From the NCBI GenBank assembly GCA_905250115.1, contig CAJNOI010000031.1, positions 46,244 through 110,243 on the forward strand: DNA of 64,000 bases. The letters are read 5' to 3'. A program made the position numbers and the translations under genes. This DNA comes from Adineta steineri. Lineage: Eukaryota > Rotifera > Eurotatoria > Adinetida > Adinetidae. A model generated the notes under the pieces. That model worked only from the letters and a program-made list of their open reading frames with translations. It had not been told where the DNA came from and ran no database searches. This document shows positions 13,001 through 25,200 of the stretch, in pieces (the stretch's first letter is position 1; every line of letters begins with the position of its first letter).

Positions 13001-14858
13001 GTTATTGATTCACCACCATCGACACCATTAATTTCACCGTTACGAGTAACATTAGATTCACATGATGATCTCATGCCATTAACAACAAGTAGTACAGCAT
13101 CATCAGCATCCGGACGTGCTAGTTCAAGTGGTTATGAATCAATGAGTAATACAGCACTTGAAGAAATGATAGCATCTATACCAATAATTATGACAAATGA
13201 TAATAATCCAGTCAAATTAAGAAATAAATCAATACGAAAAGGTTTGAATTTAAATTATATTCTCACTCAATACTTTGAAAGAATATATTCGAAATTGATC
13301 TAGTTTGTTCCTTAATGAAAGAGTTAATTGCAAGATACATCCTTTCGTGCGAGACGAATTTCTGTTTTTTGGCAGTAGTTATCAATTAATTTGTAACTTT
13401 TTATGCTTAAAATACGGTAGAAAAGGACGATTCTAGAATCTGATAAAATACAGTATAATGTTGTGACTTGAAGCGATCATAAAATAAATATATTGTAATT
13501 AACTAACGTAAATGAATGTAACGCATGGAGATTCTAATGCGTTCGGATACATTAAAATTTTAATGAGCTTAATTAAATAATACATTAATCCTTCTAATTC
13601 GTTGCAATACGTGTTTTTATCAACGGATTATAGCGGATGAAGGTATTTAATTGTAAAACTAATGTTTTATAGTAAAATAATGCACATTAACTCAGTAAAT
13701 CGATTTGTGAGGTTGATGAATCATTCAGATAAGGTTTTGACATATTCAAACCGATTTGTTTCTATCAGACAATAGCATTTTCGATTTATTTTCGTGTACA
13801 TTCGCCTCCGCAGAAATGTATACGTTGGCCTTTTCTTTCTATGTTGCTCTGTTATTTCTCATTTCTATTTATAACTTCATACGCAGTGAAGTAAACATTC
13901 TGTAGTTTCATAAGAGTCTTTTGCGATCTTTACTGCTTGACAGATTTTTCGAAAAGCTGAAATCTAATTCCAAATAAAAATTAACAAGTTATTCGAAGCA
14001 TAAACTAGTTGATTGCTAGCTCGAAGAAAAGAAAGAATTTGTCTCACGATATTAGTAGATGCTGTGCTGACTACTATGAGAAAATCAAGCAGCAATCATC
14101 AAGAGATGCGAGCCCGCGACGACAGCAAAGAAAAATAAAAAAGTCTTCTCTTTTGATCGTTTCAACAAGAAACATCACGCGATGCAATTAATTATTTAAT
14201 AAATAGCGCAGACAAAGCAAACGGTATATTATGTGTAACTGATTTCTAAAATAATGAGTTTTTGCGTAGTATTTCGTTTTTGATAAAACTATCAATGGTA
14301 AATAAAATTTCTTCAGCAGAGTACATTCGATTAATTGAAATAACAAATAAACAAATCACTTCATCAAAAAAATTTTCTTGTATATTATTTTTAGAAGAAC
14401 GTCGTCCGAATATAAATGCATTATGGAGTAGTCCAGTTGTAAGTTTTACATTAGCAAAAGAAAACAAAGTAAAATTATCTTCAATACATATGTTTTTTTA
14501 TAATAGCTTCGTGATAAATCTCATCGTCAACAACGTATTTCTCAATTAAAACATCGACAAAATGAATTAAAAATTGAATTAGCAATGACAAAAACATTTT
14601 TATTGATGGATAAAAATAAAACTTTGGATTATAATGATTGTAAATATAAGATAAATATATATCGATTTAATCTATCTATCCTTTTTTTCAGCATTCAATT
14701 CAACATTAAGTAATAGTCCAATGCATACAATAATGTCAAATATGAATGAAGAAGATGAACTTGAACGAGATATTGAATATTTAGAACGACGTTTACTATC
14801 AACTAAAACACAATTAATGTTTGTCACATATCAAAAAAATAAACAACTAAAATCTTAG
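7018..14858 (+). CDS. KIF26: KIF26/VAB-8-type atypical kinesin with degenerate motor
   Basis: Thirteen exons: 7018-7103, 7279-7411, 7612-7727, 10490-10691, 10953-11136, 11191-11322, 11384-11660, 11728-11908, 11961-12649, 12712-13241, 14317-14438 (or from 14395), 14507-14639, 14692-14858. They encode about 983 aa with matching phases; the acceptor of exon 11 is the one ambiguous junction. Residues 180-437 align with a kinesin motor (LFDEIFPNNEQT, then LIILSGQ where the P-loop should follow). EIWIDGP occurs twice (462-468, 477-483), SSGYESM at 805-811 is a KIF26-like patch, and the C-terminus (ERDIEYLERRLLSTKTQLMF) matches the conserved KIF26 tail. KIF26 proteins bind microtubules without ATPase activity and act in signalling and cell migration. 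A more upstream in-frame ATG at 6898 is possible but would add a low-complexity stretch. Confidence 0.82.
7728..10489 (+). other. Long intron of the KIF26-like gene
   Basis: At 2762 nt this intron is about 50 times the usual size in this window. It joins exon 3 (ends AG) to exon 4 (starts T) in correct phase. The sequence is AT-rich with pyrimidine runs, a (TA)n tract near 10220-10236 and one long imperfect hairpin (9481-9539). Open frames such as 8746-9039 are Phe/Leu/Ser-rich translations of pyrimidine runs and look non-coding. It may hold regulatory sequence, but I cannot identify any. Confidence 0.6.
9481..9539. repeat. Imperfect hairpin inside the KIF26 long intron
   Basis: The left arm begins AGAAAATAAA and ends TTTACTTAAC; the right arm begins GTTAAGTAAA and ends TTTATTTTCT. 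The two perfect 10-bp blocks at each end of the arms flank a mismatched centre and a 6-nt loop. No target duplication is visible, so I cannot say whether it is a foldback element or chance. Confidence 0.5.
13242..14316 (+). other. Intron 10 of the KIF26-like gene
   Basis: This interval of about 1.1 kb joins a phase-1 exon end (13241) to a CAGAG acceptor at 14317 or to a stronger one at 14395. A short frame at 14009-14191 is richer in GC and charged residues than its surroundings. I cannot connect it by phase and splice signals to both neighbours, so it is left out of the gene model. Confidence 0.5.
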
Positions 14859-15244
14859 AATGAGAAAAAATATATACATATATATAATTGTTTTTTCGTT
14901 TTGTTTTTATAATTTCTTTATTTGATATATATATATATAAAAGAATATACTTATTTATAAATACACAGAAGAAAATATAAGGAAACCAAGTAATTTTTTA
15001 TTTACATAAATTTAAAAACAGAATATTTTCTGGATAAATATATATACATAACGTCACACGTTTGTGACTATGTAACCATAAACGTCATTTGCCGCAATGC
15101 ACCCTTTCTCTTCTTCTTCTTCTTCGTTCTGTTGATGGGAGAAATCATATATATACACATGTGTCGGGGTGTATAAGCAGGTATATATTAAAAAAAAGGA
15201 AGCAACAAACATTTGCATCACAACGTAGGAAAATAAAGAGCAAT
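14859..15244. other. Short intergenic spacer
   Basis: This 386-bp AT-rich spacer lies between the KIF26-like stop and the start of the polytopic membrane protein. It contains TA microsatellites and must hold the 3' end of one gene and the promoter of the next. No specific site is recognised. Confidence 0.5.
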
Positions 15245-16969
15245 ATGACTTCATTGCTTATGTTATTTATGTATGCAATTGTTGGACCATTTGCAATTTT
15301 AAAACTTTATGCAAAAAATTTAATGCGTCGAGCTTATAAAAATCAAATTCTACTTAAATTAATGGCATCAGTCGTTAGCTTAGCAGTTGGTTCACAAATC
15401 GCATATAGATACCGTTATCGACATACATTCATATGGTTAACTAGTAGTATATTTTTTCTTCTTCTCAATTATTGGTATATTATACCACTTCTTCTTATTT
15501 ATGTTTTACCTATAATACATAAATTTACACAAGTTTGGCTTTCATTTATTGATATATTTTCTGATAAAATTCTTCGTCCTTGTAGTACAAAGCTTCGTCA
15601 AAGTTTACCATCAATATGGACATTTGAATCTGATCAAAAATTATGGCCGATTGAAAGTATTCGTTTTATGTTAACTTATGGTACAATTGGTCCAGCACTT
15701 TATTGTGGTTATGAAGTTTATTCTCATTTATTTTTTGGTATTAGTTTTAATTTATGTATTTCAGTAGCTGTAACGATTCTTGTTACAATAACATTATGGC
15801 ATATACTTGATTCTATTGATAAAGATCTTTATCCATTTTTATTTGCAATTATAATACAATATTATATTATACCAATAAAATCAGCACTAAATATTCCTTT
15901 AACACTTTTATTAACAACATTTTTATTTCCTTTTCTCAATAATCTTTTAATTAGTAATTCAATTCAAGATTTTATACAAAATATTAAATCATTAAATTTT
16001 CGAACATTTGTTGAAACAAATAGTAATTATAAACAATTTTATAGTGAATTTGTTAATTTATTTATTGCAATTTATTTAACATACAAAGTTTTTCGTATTT
16101 GTTTGTTATGTAATGTATCATGGTTAATAATATTATCAATTATAATATTTTTACCGATTTATTTCTATACACATTGTATACGTTTTATAGCAATTGAACC
16201 AAATACAATTATGTTTTTATTCTCATCATTTATTTTAAGTATAGATATTTTATTTCGACGTGCTCATGATCATTTTATTTATAAATATTTTCTTGTTATT
16301 ATGATTTTAACGTTTTATTTTGCTTTAATCTATCCATTATTATATCATATATTACGTCGTTTAACAATTAAATCAGCAAATGATATTGGATTAAAATTAA
16401 AACAATATCGAGAAAAAATTAATCAACAAACATTTCAATTTAATCAACAATATTTACGCATTACTTATATTCATGACTCATCAAAATATTTTATATTACA
16501 TTTATGTAATATCTTAATTACTATTTCTTTACTTATGTTTCTTCCAATAAATATTTTCCCACGATTAATTCTATCTTTATTAAGCTATTTACTAATTGGT
16601 CGATTATTATTAGAACGTGGTTTAGAAATTCTTGCAATTCTAATATCATTATCCACAAGTATAACAGTCGGTGCTGATGTTTCTATTCGTTATGGTAATT
16701 CTTTATTATTAATTATGTCACTTGCTTTGATAACATATGTATCAACATTAGTAGTTGCTTTTCCGATAATCTATCGTTTTATACAATTTATATTAATTCA
16801 TTTGCCTTTAATTGATTATGTTGATAATTATTTAGCAAAATTATTTATCTATATATGGTCATATTTTGATATTTTTTGGCCGCATATTCGAACAAGTTTT
16901 ACTGAAGTAAAAACAACGATTGAACAATCAAGATTAAATATGTTTCGTCATTCGAGACAGATACAATAA
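15245..16969 (+). CDS. Intronless polytopic membrane protein, family unknown
   Basis: A single exon of 574 aa starts at ATG 15245 (MTSLLMLFMYAIVGPF); the open frame extends upstream to 15089, but that part is translated microsatellite and Lys/Arg-rich. The protein is dominated by Leu/Ile/Phe-rich segments and I count about 13-16 possible membrane spans. One longer soluble loop lies around residues 375-415 (KQYREKINQQTFQFNQQYLR) and a soluble, charged C-terminus of about 30 residues ends SRLNMFRHSRQIQ. I see no transporter, channel or receptor signature that I recognise. Codon use matches neighbouring genes, so it is probably a real host gene. The lack of introns among intron-rich neighbours could mean retroposition or an acquired gene. 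Location in a cellular membrane is inferred from composition only. Confidence 0.75.
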   Translation: MTSLLMLFMYAIVGPFAILKLYAKNLMRRAYKNQILLKLMASVVSLAVGSQIAYRYRYRHTFIWLTSSIFFLLLNYWYIIPLLLIYVLPIIHKFTQVWLSFIDIFSDKILRPCSTKLRQSLPSIWTFESDQKLWPIESIRFMLTYGTIGPALYCGYEVYSHLFFGISFNLCISVAVTILVTITLWHILDSIDKDLYPFLFAIIIQYYIIPIKSALNIPLTLLLTTFLFPFLNNLLISNSIQDFIQNIKSLNFRTFVETNSNYKQFYSEFVNLFIAIYLTYKVFRICLLCNVSWLIILSIIIFLPIYFYTHCIRFIAIEPNTIMFLFSSFILSIDILFRRAHDHFIYKYFLVIMILTFYFALIYPLLYHILRRLTIKSANDIGLKLKQYREKINQQTFQFNQQYLRITYIHDSSKYFILHLCNILITISLLMFLPINIFPRLILSLLSYLLIGRLLLERGLEILAILISLSTSITVGADVSIRYGNSLLLIMSLALITYVSTLVVAFPIIYRFIQFILIHLPLIDYVDNYLAKLFIYIWSYFDIFWPHIRTSFTEVKTTIEQSRLNMFRHSRQIQ

Positions 16970-19293
16970 CTTTAATTGAAGTGTAAATTTAAAAAAAAAC
17001 GAAATTTTTTCTTTGTTTTGTTTCGATTTCGATTAAAAATATCGTTAGAAAGTTGACAATTTGTAATATATTATATTCAACGATGCATGACAGACAAAGA
17101 TATACAAGGTTATTTTATCTTGATATGCAATCAAATTTTCATTCAAATAAAGTTAAATAGTATATTTTTAGAAGTCTTATGAACATGACTTGATCTAAAA
17201 AATTTTCTTTCTTTTTTTATATAGTCTGTCATTTTGACAGTTTCTGTCTTCTAGATGATTATTCATCTGTTTTATAAAAACAACCCGACAAAGTCACTTG
17301 CTTTCTATTCACTTGTGTAACCAATTGAATAGGTCTTCTTCGAGTATTTTAATCGAAAATATAGTGAAATGAATACATGAGAAATCATTCACTCTTCTCG
17401 AAATATTGTAATGTGTTCATTCAATCGAAATATTGAGTTTATACTTTTATTATTCAATACTTTTACATTACATTTATTATTCTTTTTTTTTCTCTATTGA
17501 TTTTTGCACAATGAAAATCAAATATCTAAAATGATATTCTTAATTAAAAATAACATTTCGGCTGCAACAAATAGAATATTTGCCATCGTTCTTCTTTTTT
17601 TTCTTATCATCATCTTTAATTTATTTTCCCAACAGGTTGTAACTTTGATTACATTGGGAAAGTCATTTTTTATTATGGCCTCTTTATGCCCATCAGCTAT
17701 TAACATCTATTCCCCGCTGCTATCACAATTTGTTTATTCTGATACGGGTCAAAGATGAGCATAGAATTGCTTAAATGACATTTAATTATTCTCTTTCATA
17801 TTTATTGCAAAAAATAAAATGCATTAAAAAGATTTGGACTTCAATAGATATACATTTATTGTAGTATTCATTGTGTCGCGTGTCGACTACCATCGATGTC
17901 TGAGTGTCATTATTCGTAATTGGAGAAGCGCTATATCTTCTTACTACAGAATAACTTTTCTTGTCGCTTGTGTTTGCTTGCGTTCATGACCTTCTATTCT
18001 TTGCATTTTTTTTTCTTCTCTTTCTTTCTTTCTTGCACAAAAGTTCATCCTGACGTTGCTGAACGTTCACTGTTCATCTATATATATATATATATATATA
18101 CACGATGGAACTCGTTCTCTTGTATTCAACATATAGAGGTTTTTCTCTCTTTTTTTTTGTTCTCTATCTTCTTCTTTTTCTTCTTCTTCTCGTTGTCGTT
18201 AGAGTAAATGCAAAGTATAGACGACTTTTTTTTTTACTATTAATGTGTTCAACAGCAAGCTTTCGTATACGTTCGCGTAAGAAAGAAAAAGGCGAGGGAG
18301 AGAGAGAGTTTTATATATGGTCATTGTCTCTTGTTTGTGTTTGACGCCCGAATGCTTTTGATATGATGAGGTGAGGACAATAGAATACTATAAATGATTG
18401 AACGAGGTGTGATAGTCGGAACTATATACTTCAAACATTCGGCACTAAAGGGCATCAGACATACAGAATAAGTAAAACATACTAAAAAAATCGATTTATA
18501 CTCGAAAGAAAAATATTTTTTTATTATTATTTGAAAGGTTTTTCGTTATTCCTTCTGGCAATGATTATTTCAATTAAAATACGTTGGATTATTATAAATT
18601 AAATTGCGATATCGTTTTTTTCCTCTCTCTTGTAAATCATATCACATATTACTCATGCTATTCTACTTTTGGTTATTACACACAAATGTTTGATCTGTTT
18701 ATATTAGAAGATGTAAAATTGTTTGAAAGAGAATCTCGATGATATCTTATACTTATCTTCGTTGTCATCTGTTTCCTTTTATATGATGTTTTTTAGCTTT
18801 TTATTTGTTAAAACATACATCCTCATACTATAAAGACAAATCTAACACTGAGTTGACCATCTGGCGATGCTTTCTCGTTCCTTCTCGTCTGTTCATTTGA
18901 CTCTTGAGGGTCGGACACAAATGTATGTATGTATGTATGTGTGTATATATATATGTATGTTCGTGCTGCCGTCCTTGTCTCTTCCTTTTTCTTGCGCCCC
19001 TACCATTCGTTCGTTCACTCATACTCGTTCGGACAATAAAAATCGATCATTTTACGGCGGCTGCAGTAACTATATATGTATATCTACCCTCTCCTTTTTT
19101 TTTCTTCTCTCTTCATGACCGGCTCAATTTGTGGGATGGCGAATGAGACTGAACGTACGGACAGAACTGGTTCATCATCATTGAACAGAACAGACACATA
19201 TCCTTCTATTCTTCTCTCAACATACTTTACAAGTGTTCAATAGTCTATCGTTAGTGAACTTGATTTTTTTTCTCGTTTTCTTTTTTAGAAATA
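16970..19293. other. Intergenic interval upstream of the cadherin gene
   Basis: About 2.3 kb without a supportable gene. It contains pyrimidine-rich tracts, a (TA)n run at about 18078-18100, a TATG-type microsatellite near 18920-18955, and short frames that are translations of these repeats. The last few hundred bases probably carry the cadherin promoter and leader: a pyrimidine tract ending TTTTTTAG precedes the ATG at 19294, so a 5' UTR intron is possible. Confidence 0.55.
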
Positions 19294-22200
19294 ATGTATT
19301 ATCATCATCTAAATAATTTAATAGTTTTATTTTTAATCATCCCATCACTAGTAGAATTATTAACTATTAATACAGATATTTTAATTTTACCGCATAATGC
19401 TCAACGTGGTTTTGTTTTATTGGAAGAAACAAAACCAAGTCGATATAATGAATTTCTACAATGTTTAAAACAAACTAATGATCAATTAAATATTGATATT
19501 GATCAAAAATATGGTGATTTAATATTAAATAAAACAATAGAAAATTTCATTTTTAATCAACAACGACTTCTTTGTACAATTAATCGAAAACAAGTAAGAA
19601 ATATTCTTTTTTATTTTTTCGAACTATGATACAATCAAATTGTACGATGTCACATCAGTGTATAGTCTACACGCAAAGTTGGCCCATACTAGACAGACTT
19701 ATTTGTTCACTGAGAAAAAATATATCAGAGTGGTTAATTTGTCTGATCGATGTTTATATAAAAATAACACAGATGAACATATATATGGGTTTTTCATATT
19801 TTTCTTTCTAGTCATCGATTTTAAAACTTTATTATACAATTATCAATTCATCAAATGATATTAGTTTTACATCACCAATCTATCATCTTGATCCAATATC
19901 ATTTTCTATATATCGTTTTAAAAATATCGAATGTTTATCATCATCATCATCATTTATCAATTATGAATTTGTTGATACATCTATTCCATTAAATATAAAT
20001 CAAATCACAGGACAAATATCTTCAAAAAATGAATGTCCGAATTTAAAAGAAATACTTATTAAATGTTACGATATATCAAATAAAATAAAACATGCATATG
20101 CTAAAATTCTATTTGATCAAATTTGTCAGACTAATTCCATCAAGCAGTCAGATATGGATTGGATTAATAGAATCGGCGATGAACGACGAAAAAGACTTTA
20201 TTATCAAGAATCCAATATAAATTTGGTAAGCTCTTTTCTTCGCTATCTAAACTTAATATGATAATCATCAAAAGAGAAAAAAAATTATAATCATCGATGG
20301 GAATAGTTAAAATGATTTGCGTGATATATTCTTAAGTTAATTAAAATAAGGAAGTAATTCTAATTGTTCGATATTGTATGATGAAGTATTACATGACATG
20401 AACAGATCTCTCTTAAGAGTGAGTAAGAAGACATTTTTGAAAGTATTGCAAATTATAACTTTTCTTTGTCAAGATATGACTTTAATTTCCGTTATGAAAG
20501 ATAATATTCGCTTTCTTCTTCAATTAATCTATAATAATATTGACTATAATCGGCATTTGACAGGAAAATCTTTTTTTGGCACGTTCTATATTTATAATTT
20601 TTCAATACAAGTCTTGAAAGTAAAGAAACAATAATTGTTACTATTGAAGTTCAATTAACAAATAAGTGACATGAAATGTTCTTTTTGACAGGTCTTTGAA
20701 GTATTTATATTTTTAACTATGAACATAACACTTGCTGTAGAAACAGAGAGAGAGAGAGAAAAAAACCGCAATCTAAAAATAGAATAGTCCTAACCCTTTC
20801 AGTTCCACTGTACTAAATTTAGTACGGTTTTTTCAAGTTTCGTAATTTTCAAATAACTCATGAACGCCAACAGATTTTGAGATGCGGCTTTCTCTATAAT
20901 ATAGAGCGGACTTCGGTACCTATATCTATGTAAAAGCTACAAACTTAACAAGCCCTCTCGGGTATTAGACTTACTGGTTTTTTGGAGTACCATCAGTATC
21001 CTAACAGGAGAAGATGCGTTCTTGCGACATGCAAAATAATTCGGTTTTCTATGTTGGAATCAAGTTAGAAATAATGCCTAGTGCTATTCCATAGATTACT
21101 TTTCTGACAGCTCTCGATCGAATTATGACCGATACCCTACGGGAATGACCAAAACCCTTATTTACCTTCCCCGGATGAGGGGGGTAGGGACATAGATCGA
21201 AAATGGCTGTAAAAAGTTCGGATGAAAATATTGACAATATGCATTACTCTTATTAGATATGAGGTTATTAAGAAACTTTGTCCATTCGTTGAGGCGTGGG
21301 ATTGAAAGGGTTAATTTAATTTTATGACTTCGAATATTCTGAAACCATAATTTTTTGATGAGAATGTTTCAATTATATTTACAGACGCAATCAATTCGTC
21401 ATCGTCGTCAACAATCTGTTCAACCACCATCTCGTCTAACACTTCGCTTTAATGAATCTTATATTGGTTCAATATCATATATAAAATATTGTCGAAGACA
21501 AACAACAAATGATCATTTAGAACAAACATTTCAATTTCCAACTAAATATGAAAATTTCTTACGTGAACGTCTTCGAATAAATGATCAAGGAGAATTATTT
21601 GTTTTACGTCCGTTCGATTACGAATTATTTCAAACAATCACATTTCAATTTCATTGTTTAATATTAGAACAACAAAATGGTGGAATGAATTTAACACGTG
21701 TTAATAAAACAGAAGATATACAATTAATTATCGATGATGTTAATGATGAATTACCACGTTGGATTATGGATGAACCATATCAATATGGAACTTATTTTGG
21801 TTATGTTGAAAAAAGTGCACGACCTGAAACACCTGTTTTTCGTTTTAAAGCATTTGATCCTGATACAAGTTCGAAATTAACCTATGAAATTGTTCATGGT
21901 GATAAGAATCTTTTTCATTTATCATCTGATGGAACATTAACAACACATTCAAATCAACCATTAAATTCTCCAACATATAATTTAACTGTACGAGCCGTTG
22001 ATTTAAATTCTCAAGTTTCAAAAATGATGCGTTCAAATGAAGCACATCTAATGATTTATACAAATCATTTTGAACCAAAATTTTTTCAAGAAAAATATAT
22101 CTTTAATGTTAGTGAATATACACAACCATCAACGATTATTGGAACAATAAGAGCAAAATCATTTTCAACAACAAGTGATAATTTAAGATATTTTCTACAA

Positions 22201-25200
22201 CAACCAGTTACAGGTGGTACACAAACAATTCTTCAATCAGGAACAATAGGTGGTGGTGGTGGTGATATGTATGAATTTAAGATTGATGAAACAGAAGGTT
22301 CAATAAAAATTTTGAAAATGTTAAGATATTCTGATCAACATAATAATAATACAAAATTTTTTACAGGTAAATCATTATAATAGAAAAATAGGATTATTTA
22401 CGTGAGGAAAAAGAAAGTATTAGTTTGTAATTGAATATATACTTGAGCGTAGTTTTCTTGTAATAAACTCAATTTAAAAATAGAAATTAGGTTTTAAGTG
22501 ATTATTATAAAATTACCTTACGGACATATCGATTGTCGGTAAAAAGAAGAAATTTCATATATTCGAAATGAAAGTATATTTCAATTTGAGACCAAGATTG
22601 TAATACAAATTGTCATTAGAATTACTATCAAGTTAAATTGATCCTCATAAATATTCTCTTTCTCGTAGAGATAAATTGTCTGGTTGATTGCCTGTCTGTC
22701 CGCAGAGTCAAAAAAACATCGAAGACCGATTTTCCAGAAAAGACATTTCAATGCGGGGACTTCGAATCGGATGTCTGTTGGGTGAACAGAGGTCAAAAAA
22801 ACATCGAAACCCGATTTTTCCAGTAAATGTGAAGAAAATGCATTTCTACGAGAAAGAGCTAAGCGAGTCTTCGGACGAGCGTTACTTATTTTTAATATTG
22901 ACTATATTTCCTTGAATTGAAAACTATCAATGACAAGAAATTTAATGTTTGATTTGCTTTCCAATCTTAGGTATTGTCAAAGAATTAAGTGGTTGGCAAA
23001 TGCAATCTCATGTTGAGATTGAAATATATGTTCTTGACATCAATGATAAAGTTCCTACATTTAAACAAACATATTATACACCTCAAATATCGGAAGATTA
23101 TCCATTAAATACACCAATTATAAATTTTACTGTTACTGATGATGATGCACGAAATACACCAAATTCTAATATAACGTTTGATTTAATTGATCCATATGGA
23201 AAATTTGCTATATTTAATGATACACGTGTATCAACATCAAATAATATTCAAGCATATCTTATTGCGAAAGAACGTCTTGATTATGAATCTTTATCACCAT
23301 TAGATCGACAATATAAATTAAAAATCATCGCGCGTGATCATGGACAACCGCAATCTTTACAATCTGAAGCACAAATCTATATTACAATTACGGATGTTAA
23401 TGATGAAGTAAATTTTATTTTTTAGAATTATATCTCTCTATAGATTTTGTTCTTTTAATTTCTAGCCGCCAGTTTTTAAAGAAAATCCAGTACAAAAGAC
23501 TATTGCTGAAAATACTCAACGAGGAACATTTAGTAAATATAGATGAAAAAGTTTCTAAAGAAATTATATCTTTTTTTTTTTTCTTTAGTTGTTTTTGTTG
23601 ATGTTGTTGATCCTGAATATAATGATTCAGTTACTGTACAATTTTTATCCACATCCGAATTTAATCCATTTCGAATAATAACAAGTCCAGGTGGTGGTAG
23701 AGTTATACTTGAACAAGCACTTTTGCCGGATAAAGAATTCTATAATTTAACAATACAAGCATCAGATCGTCTTGGTCATACATCACAAGCACAACTTTTA
23801 ATAACAATATATGATGTTAATGATCATACAGTAATTCCTTTTTTTATCATTGAAAAATTAATTTTTCCTATTCTTTTTAGCCACGTATTGAACAATGTGA
23901 ACAAGGAATAATTACTGCATTAATACGTGAAAATGCAACATTAAATACCCAAATAATAAAAATAAATGCGACAGATGAAGATCGAGGTTTAAATGGTGAA
24001 ATACAATTTTCATTAAAGGGTACAAATGATCCCCAACAAGATTCTGATATGTTTTCTATTGATCCTGATACGGGATTAGTTACAAATAAAAAGAAATTAA
24101 AACATTTAAAATCTGGATTTAGTGAATATACAATGACTATATTTGCACAAGATAAAGATCCATCAAATCCACGTTCAACACATTGTATTTTAAAAATAAC
24201 TGTCGAAGATATTAATGATCAGTAAGTTTCGATATATATTTAGATCTAAATCAATTATATATTCTATAAATCTTTTTAGTTATCCTGTTATAACATCACC
24301 AGCACGTGATAATGATTTAATTTCAATAAAAATGGAAAAACGTGTTAATTTTAATTATCCTGTACTTGTTGTTCGTGCTAAAGATGAAGATAGTGGAAAA
24401 AATGCTCTATTACATTTTTCTCTTAAATCTCGTGATGATTGTTCAAATGGTATTGAATATTTTGTAATTGATTCACAATCGGGTGTTATTTCGACACGTT
24501 CATCAAATGTAAATAATCCGATAAATTTACAAATTAAATATTGTCTTGTTGTCCAAGTATGCGATTCTCCTGATGATGGTCCTCCGAAATGTTCCGAACG
24601 GAAGATACAATTTCAATTATCTCAAGATGGTTTCGAACCACCTGTATGGGCACCTGAAACGGCATTAACATTTCAACGTGTTATGAAAGTTGTTGAATTA
24701 GCTCAACAAAATATTGTTATTGATACATTTAAAGCATCAATTGCAAATGATTCAACGAAAAAAGTTATTTTCGAAATGGAACCATTTAATTGGACATGTT
24801 CAAATGCTGCATTAGCTAGTGAAAAACCTCGTATACCATTTTTATTAACACCAGATGAAAATGGACGTAATATTGCACGTTTAGTTATTTATCAACCAAT
24901 TGATGCTGATCCACCAACAGGTTGTACACGATATCAATTTAAAATTCGTGCTAAAAATGCTGCTATGGAAGCGTTGTCATTAGAAAGTATCTATGAAATT
25001 GAAATTGTTGATTCAAATGATAATATTCCAATGTTTAATGTAAGTTCATATCGTGCACAAATTTATGAAAATGAAGTCAAAGATAATTTATTACGTGTAC
25101 AAGCTGAAGATAAAGATATTGATCCGAAAAATCGAAATACAACTTATTTTATAAGATGTCCAAATGATGGTAAGACATTTTCTAATAGAAGAATTTTTTT

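Noticed and set aside
14009-14191. Charged 60-codon frame in KIF26 intron 10
   Set aside because: GC-richer than its surroundings and tempting as an exon, but no acceptor/donor pair joins it in phase to both neighbouring exons.
13761-14230. Possible separate gene between KIF26 exons 10 and 11
   Set aside because: No start, codon bias or splice framework; the C-terminal exons after 14317 match the KIF26 tail, so the region is intronic.
18828-19146. Overlapping frames on both strands near 19 kb
   Set aside because: They are driven by a TATG/TGTA microsatellite and Cys/Tyr-rich translation of repeats; no splice or codon support.
20374-20634. 86-codon frame in cadherin intron 2
   Set aside because: Codon use differs from the flanking exons, no domain is visible, and inclusion would break the phase between exons 2 and 3.
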